This document shows, one piece after another, positions 42,149-44,324 of a stretch of 44,324 bases of DNA. The stretch is from Nonomuraea glycinis. Lineage in GTDB: Bacteria; Actinomycetota; Actinomycetes; Streptosporangiales; Streptosporangiaceae. A model generated the notes under the pieces. That model searched no databases. It saw only the letters and a list, made by a program, of their open reading frames with translations, and was not told the origin of the DNA. The DNA is taken from NCBI RefSeq assembly GCF_014646515.1, contig NZ_BMNK01000030.1:1-44324 (forward strand). Reading direction: 5' to 3'. The stretch's first letter is position 1. Every line of letters begins with the position of its first letter. A program made the position numbers and the translations under genes.

Positions 42149-42225
42149 GGGGATGTAGCGCAGTCCGGTAGCGCACTTCGTTCGCATCGAAGGGGTCAGG
42201 GGTTCGAATCCCCTCATCTCCACCA
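42149..42225 (+). tRNA. tRNA-Ala, anticodon CGC
   Basis: Acceptor GGGGATG/CATCTCC with the alanine identity pair G3-U70, anticodon stem CTTCG/CGAAG and loop TTCGCAT, T arm AGGGG-TTCGAAT-CCCCT, discriminator A, and CCA encoded (42223-42225). The 3' part is the attachment site of the integrase element to its right. Confidence 0.95.
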
Positions 42226-43206
42226 GAGACAACAAGGCCCGTCCGGTTATCGGACGGGCCTTTTTGCTGGTCAGGGGCTTGTTCGCTACCCGGTGCCTTC
42301 CCTTAGCTCTGGCTCGGTCACCTCCTCGGTGTCCGATTTTGGGAGCGGAATGGGAGCGGGAGTCAGCGAACACCGCGCGGGCCCTGCTGCTCCGATCGCG
42401 TGAAGCGTGCGTGTAGCGGTTGAGTGTGGTCGAGATCTGTTCGTGGCCGATGAGGCTGGCGACGTCGTTGACTGGTACGCCGCTGGAGACTAGCCAGGTG
42501 GCGTAGCAGTGCCTGAGGTCGTGGAAGCGCAGTCCTTCTCCGGCGTGCTGGGCGACGTAGGTGACTGCCTCCTCCTTGGTCAGGATGTGCTCGCGCTGTT
42601 CGGTGGCGGCCTTGGTCGTCCAGGTGCCGACGAACCGTTCCCCGGCCGGTGCGACCGAGCCGAGGAGGCCGGCGCGCACGAGCGAGGGGCGCCAGACTCG
42701 GGCGCGGAAGGTGTGGCGGCTCATCAGGTTGCCGCTACGGACGGTGAAGACCTCGCCGAGTGGACCGGCCGGGAAGGCGTCCCGGTGTGCGGTGAGCAGC
42801 TCGACCGCGAAGCCGGGCAGCGGGATCTCCCGTCGTCCTGCCCTGGACTTGGGATAGGGCTTGATCGAGATGTGCCCGTTGATCTCGACTGCGACGCGGA
42901 GCACCCGGACGGTACCGGCATCGAGGTCGATGGCATCCCATCGAAGCCCGGCGCACTCGCCCCACCGCAGCCCCGCTCCGGCGGCCAGGGCGACGACGGC
43001 ACGGTACCGGTCGGGGACGTGCCGAAGGAGCATGGCGAACTCCTCCCGCGTGATGATGCGGTCATCGTCGTCCTGGCGGCGGCACCTGGGCAGGCGTACG
43101 CCCTCACATGGGTTCGCGCCGATCAGTCGATCCCGTACGGCCGAGCGCATCACTCCGGACAGCAGACGATGGCATTCGATCACGGTCGCGGGAGAGAGGC
43201 GGCTGG
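42226..43206 (-). pseudogene. Tyrosine integrase, 5'-truncated, C-terminus runs into tRNA-Ala
   Basis: Leftward integrase catalytic part beginning with the core-binding stretch LSPATVIECHRLLSGVMRSA (about 43200) and continuing through TREEFAMLLRHV, GAGLRWGECAGLRW (catalytic Arg), HDLRHCYATWLVSSG, LIGHEQIS and the tyrosine in TLNRYTHAS. The N-terminal arm-binding domain is missing: at about 43203-43215 the frame enters IS3-family sequence. At the 3' end there is no stop: the frame passes antisense through tRNA-Ala (giving MRGFEPLTPSMRTKC) and the neighbouring gene to 41882. Loss of the own stop is the expected result of recombination inside the tRNA. Host of an element that extends beyond the window. 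Confidence 0.85.
42236..42265 (+). terminator. Rho-independent terminator after tRNA-Ala
   Basis: GGCCCGTCCG (42236-42245), GTTAT loop, CGGACGGGCC (42251-42260), then TTTTT. Perfect 10-bp stem. Confidence 0.92.
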
Positions 43207-43379
43207 CCTGCGAGCAGGACACCAACGGTGGCGAGCTGGCCGAATCCGAGCGAGAGGAACTCGCCAGGCTGCGCAGGCAGCGAGCTGAGTGGGCCAAGGA
43301 GCGCGCCGAGCTGGAGATGGAGCGCGATGTGCTCAAACGCTCGGTGGTCTTGTGGGTTCGAGAGGCGATGGGCCGGTGA
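43206..43379 (+). pseudogene. IS3-family OrfA remnant, element C
   Basis: C-terminal half only: EREELARLRRQRAEWAKERA and MERDVLKRSVVLWVREAMGR, the leucine-zipper end of OrfA. The stop overlaps orfB by 4 bases (GTGA at 43376). Confidence 0.75.
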
Positions 43380-44254
43380 GCGTGGCGGCCTTCATCAGCT
43401 CCCAGAAGACCGATCATGGTGTGCCCCATGCGTTGACCTGCCGGGCCTTGGGCCTGTCGCAATCGTGGTACTACAAGTGGCGCGATCGGGCGCCGACGGC
43501 CCGTCAGCAGCGCCGCGCGGACTTGGACGCGCAGATCGAGGCGAGGTTCACCGCCTCGGGCGGTACCTACGGCAGCCCGCGCATTACTCGTGACCTGCAC
43601 GAGGCGGGGTGGCGGGTATCGGAGAACACCGTCGCCGGGCGTATGGCCGCGCTTGGTTTAGCCGGCCGGGCGGTCAGGAAACGCCGGTCGCTGACCCGGC
43701 AGGGCAAGCGGCCTGCCGCCCCCGACCTGGTACGGCGCTCGTTCACCGCGGTCGCGCCGGACGTGTTGTGGTGCGGCGATGTGACCGAGATCGTCACCGG
43801 CGAGGGCGAGCTCTACCTGGCCACGGTCGAGGATCTGTTCTCCCGCCGGCTGCTCGGCTATGCGATGTCGGAGCATCACGATGCGACGCTGACCATCGCC
43901 TCGCTGCAGATGGCCGCGGTCACCCGCGGCGGCACCATCGATGGGGTGATCTTCCATACCGACCTCGGCAGTGAATACAGTGCCGCCCGCTTCCAGGACG
44001 CCTGCCGGCACTGGGGCGTCGTCCAGTCGATGGGCCGGGTCGGCTGCGCGCTCGACAACGCCGCCGCCGAATCGTTCAACTCCACCCTCAAGGTCGAATA
44101 CGTCCACCGGTACCGCTTCGCAACGCGGGCCGAAGCCCGCCTGAAGATCGCCACCTGGATCGCCGACTTCTACAACACCCGCCGCCGGCATAGCGCCGCT
44201 GACGGGCTGCCTGAGGTGCCTAGCAGATTCCGGACAGTCGACTACATAAGCTGA
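43376..44254 (+). CDS. IS3-family transposase OrfB (DDE), element C
   Basis: 292 aa from the GTG overlapping the orfA stop. HTH_21-like SQSWYYKWRDRAPT and GTYGSPRITRDLHEAG; DDE motifs WCGDVTEIV, HTDLGSEYS and AAAESFNSTLKVEY. It differs clearly from the transposases of elements A and B. The catalytic part is intact, but without a complete OrfA the copy is unlikely to move itself. Confidence 0.9.
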   Translation: MSVAAFISSQKTDHGVPHALTCRALGLSQSWYYKWRDRAPTARQQRRADLDAQIEARFTASGGTYGSPRITRDLHEAGWRVSENTVAGRMAALGLAGRAVRKRRSLTRQGKRPAAPDLVRRSFTAVAPDVLWCGDVTEIVTGEGELYLATVEDLFSRRLLGYAMSEHHDATLTIASLQMAAVTRGGTIDGVIFHTDLGSEYSAARFQDACRHWGVVQSMGRVGCALDNAAAESFNSTLKVEYVHRYRFATRAEARLKIATWIADFYNTRRRHSAADGLPEVPSRFRTVDYIS

Positions 44255-44278
44255 CAGAAGCCTGGAAGAGGTAGGTAC

Positions 44279-44324
44279 GTGACGAGGCGTCGCAGGCAGT
44301 TCTCGCCGGAGTTCAAGGAAGAAG
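44279..44324 (+). CDS. Start of another IS3-family OrfA (partial, at the window edge)
   Basis: GTG at 44279 with GAAGAGG about 9 bases upstream, reading MTRRRRQFSPEFKEE, the typical N-terminus of IS3-family OrfA HTH proteins. It lies 24 bases after the stop of element C's orfB, in the same direction, and continues past the window. Confidence 0.75.
   Translation, partial: MTRRRRQFSPEFKEE

Larger units (their letters stand above)
43206..44254 (+). mobile_element. IS3-family element C, 5'-truncated copy
   Basis: Its orfA lacks the N-terminal HTH and begins within the coiled coil (LARLRRQRAEWAKERAELEM), directly against the broken integrase. The orfB is complete. The exact left junction (43203-43215) and the right end are not defined; I find no clear terminal repeat. 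Confidence 0.7.

Overview
The window is high-GC actinomycete DNA. The integrative-element genes, type VII-like small proteins, leaderless-looking promoters and housekeeping order suggest Streptosporangiales or Streptomycetales; this is inference, since there is no rRNA or other diagnostic marker.

Layout. (1) About 0.4-9.7 kb is an AICE (actinomycete integrative and conjugative element) of the pSAM2 kind: two paralogous small proteins, a two-gene P-loop kinase pair, a GntR repressor, then a rightward operon from a palindrome-rich promoter: SCO3933-like protein, TraB/FtsK-like translocase, DUF2637 spread protein, three small proteins, an HUH replication initiator, excisionase and tyrosine integrase. 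(2) 9.8-13.7 kb holds a membrane protein and a leftward trio (WXG100-like hairpin protein, 678-residue protein, lipoprotein) that looks like a type VII secretion substrate locus. (3) 13.9-28.8 kb is dense in genes typical of defence islands: a coiled-coil Mrr-type nuclease, a HAD hydrolase, three paralogous proteins each joining a PD-(D/E)XK-like nuclease domain to a DUF2075 helicase, a CBS-domain protein ending in a HEPN RNxxxH motif, a MazG-like NTP pyrophosphohydrolase, an HNH endonuclease and an EVE-like/DUF3883 nuclease. Two different IS3-family elements sit inside two of these genes. Both have readable terminal inverted repeats and 3-bp target duplications, and removing them on paper restores full-length open frames (627 and 357 aa). 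(4) A tRNA-Arg(CCT) at 29.04 kb marks the return to a conserved chromosomal backbone.

(5) 29.1-42.2 kb is housekeeping: VanY-like peptidase, MscL, SAF-domain protein, MTA/purine phosphorylase, MFS transporter with a winged-helix tail, FmdB zinc ribbon, K+/H+ antiporter, 5-formyl-THF cyclo-ligase, then galU-moeA-moaC-mog, an N-acetyltransferase, a small membrane protein and tRNA-Ala(CGC). (6) At 42.2 kb a second integrated element begins: a tyrosine integrase whose frame runs antisense through tRNA-Ala. Its 5' part is cut off by a truncated IS3-family copy, and another orfA of a similar element starts at the window edge.

How genes work together. The AICE has a complete maintenance set (Rep, Xis, Int), transfer (translocase, spread protein) and control (GntR plus palindromes at the main promoter). 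The 13.9-28.8 kb island reads as stacked anti-phage modules. The most distinctive unit is the co-directional CBS-HEPN -> nuclease-helicase -> HAD operon (19.0-15.6 kb). It is followed by a second, IS-broken copy of the helicase and a divergent third paralogue next to MazG, HNH and a modified-base-reader nuclease.
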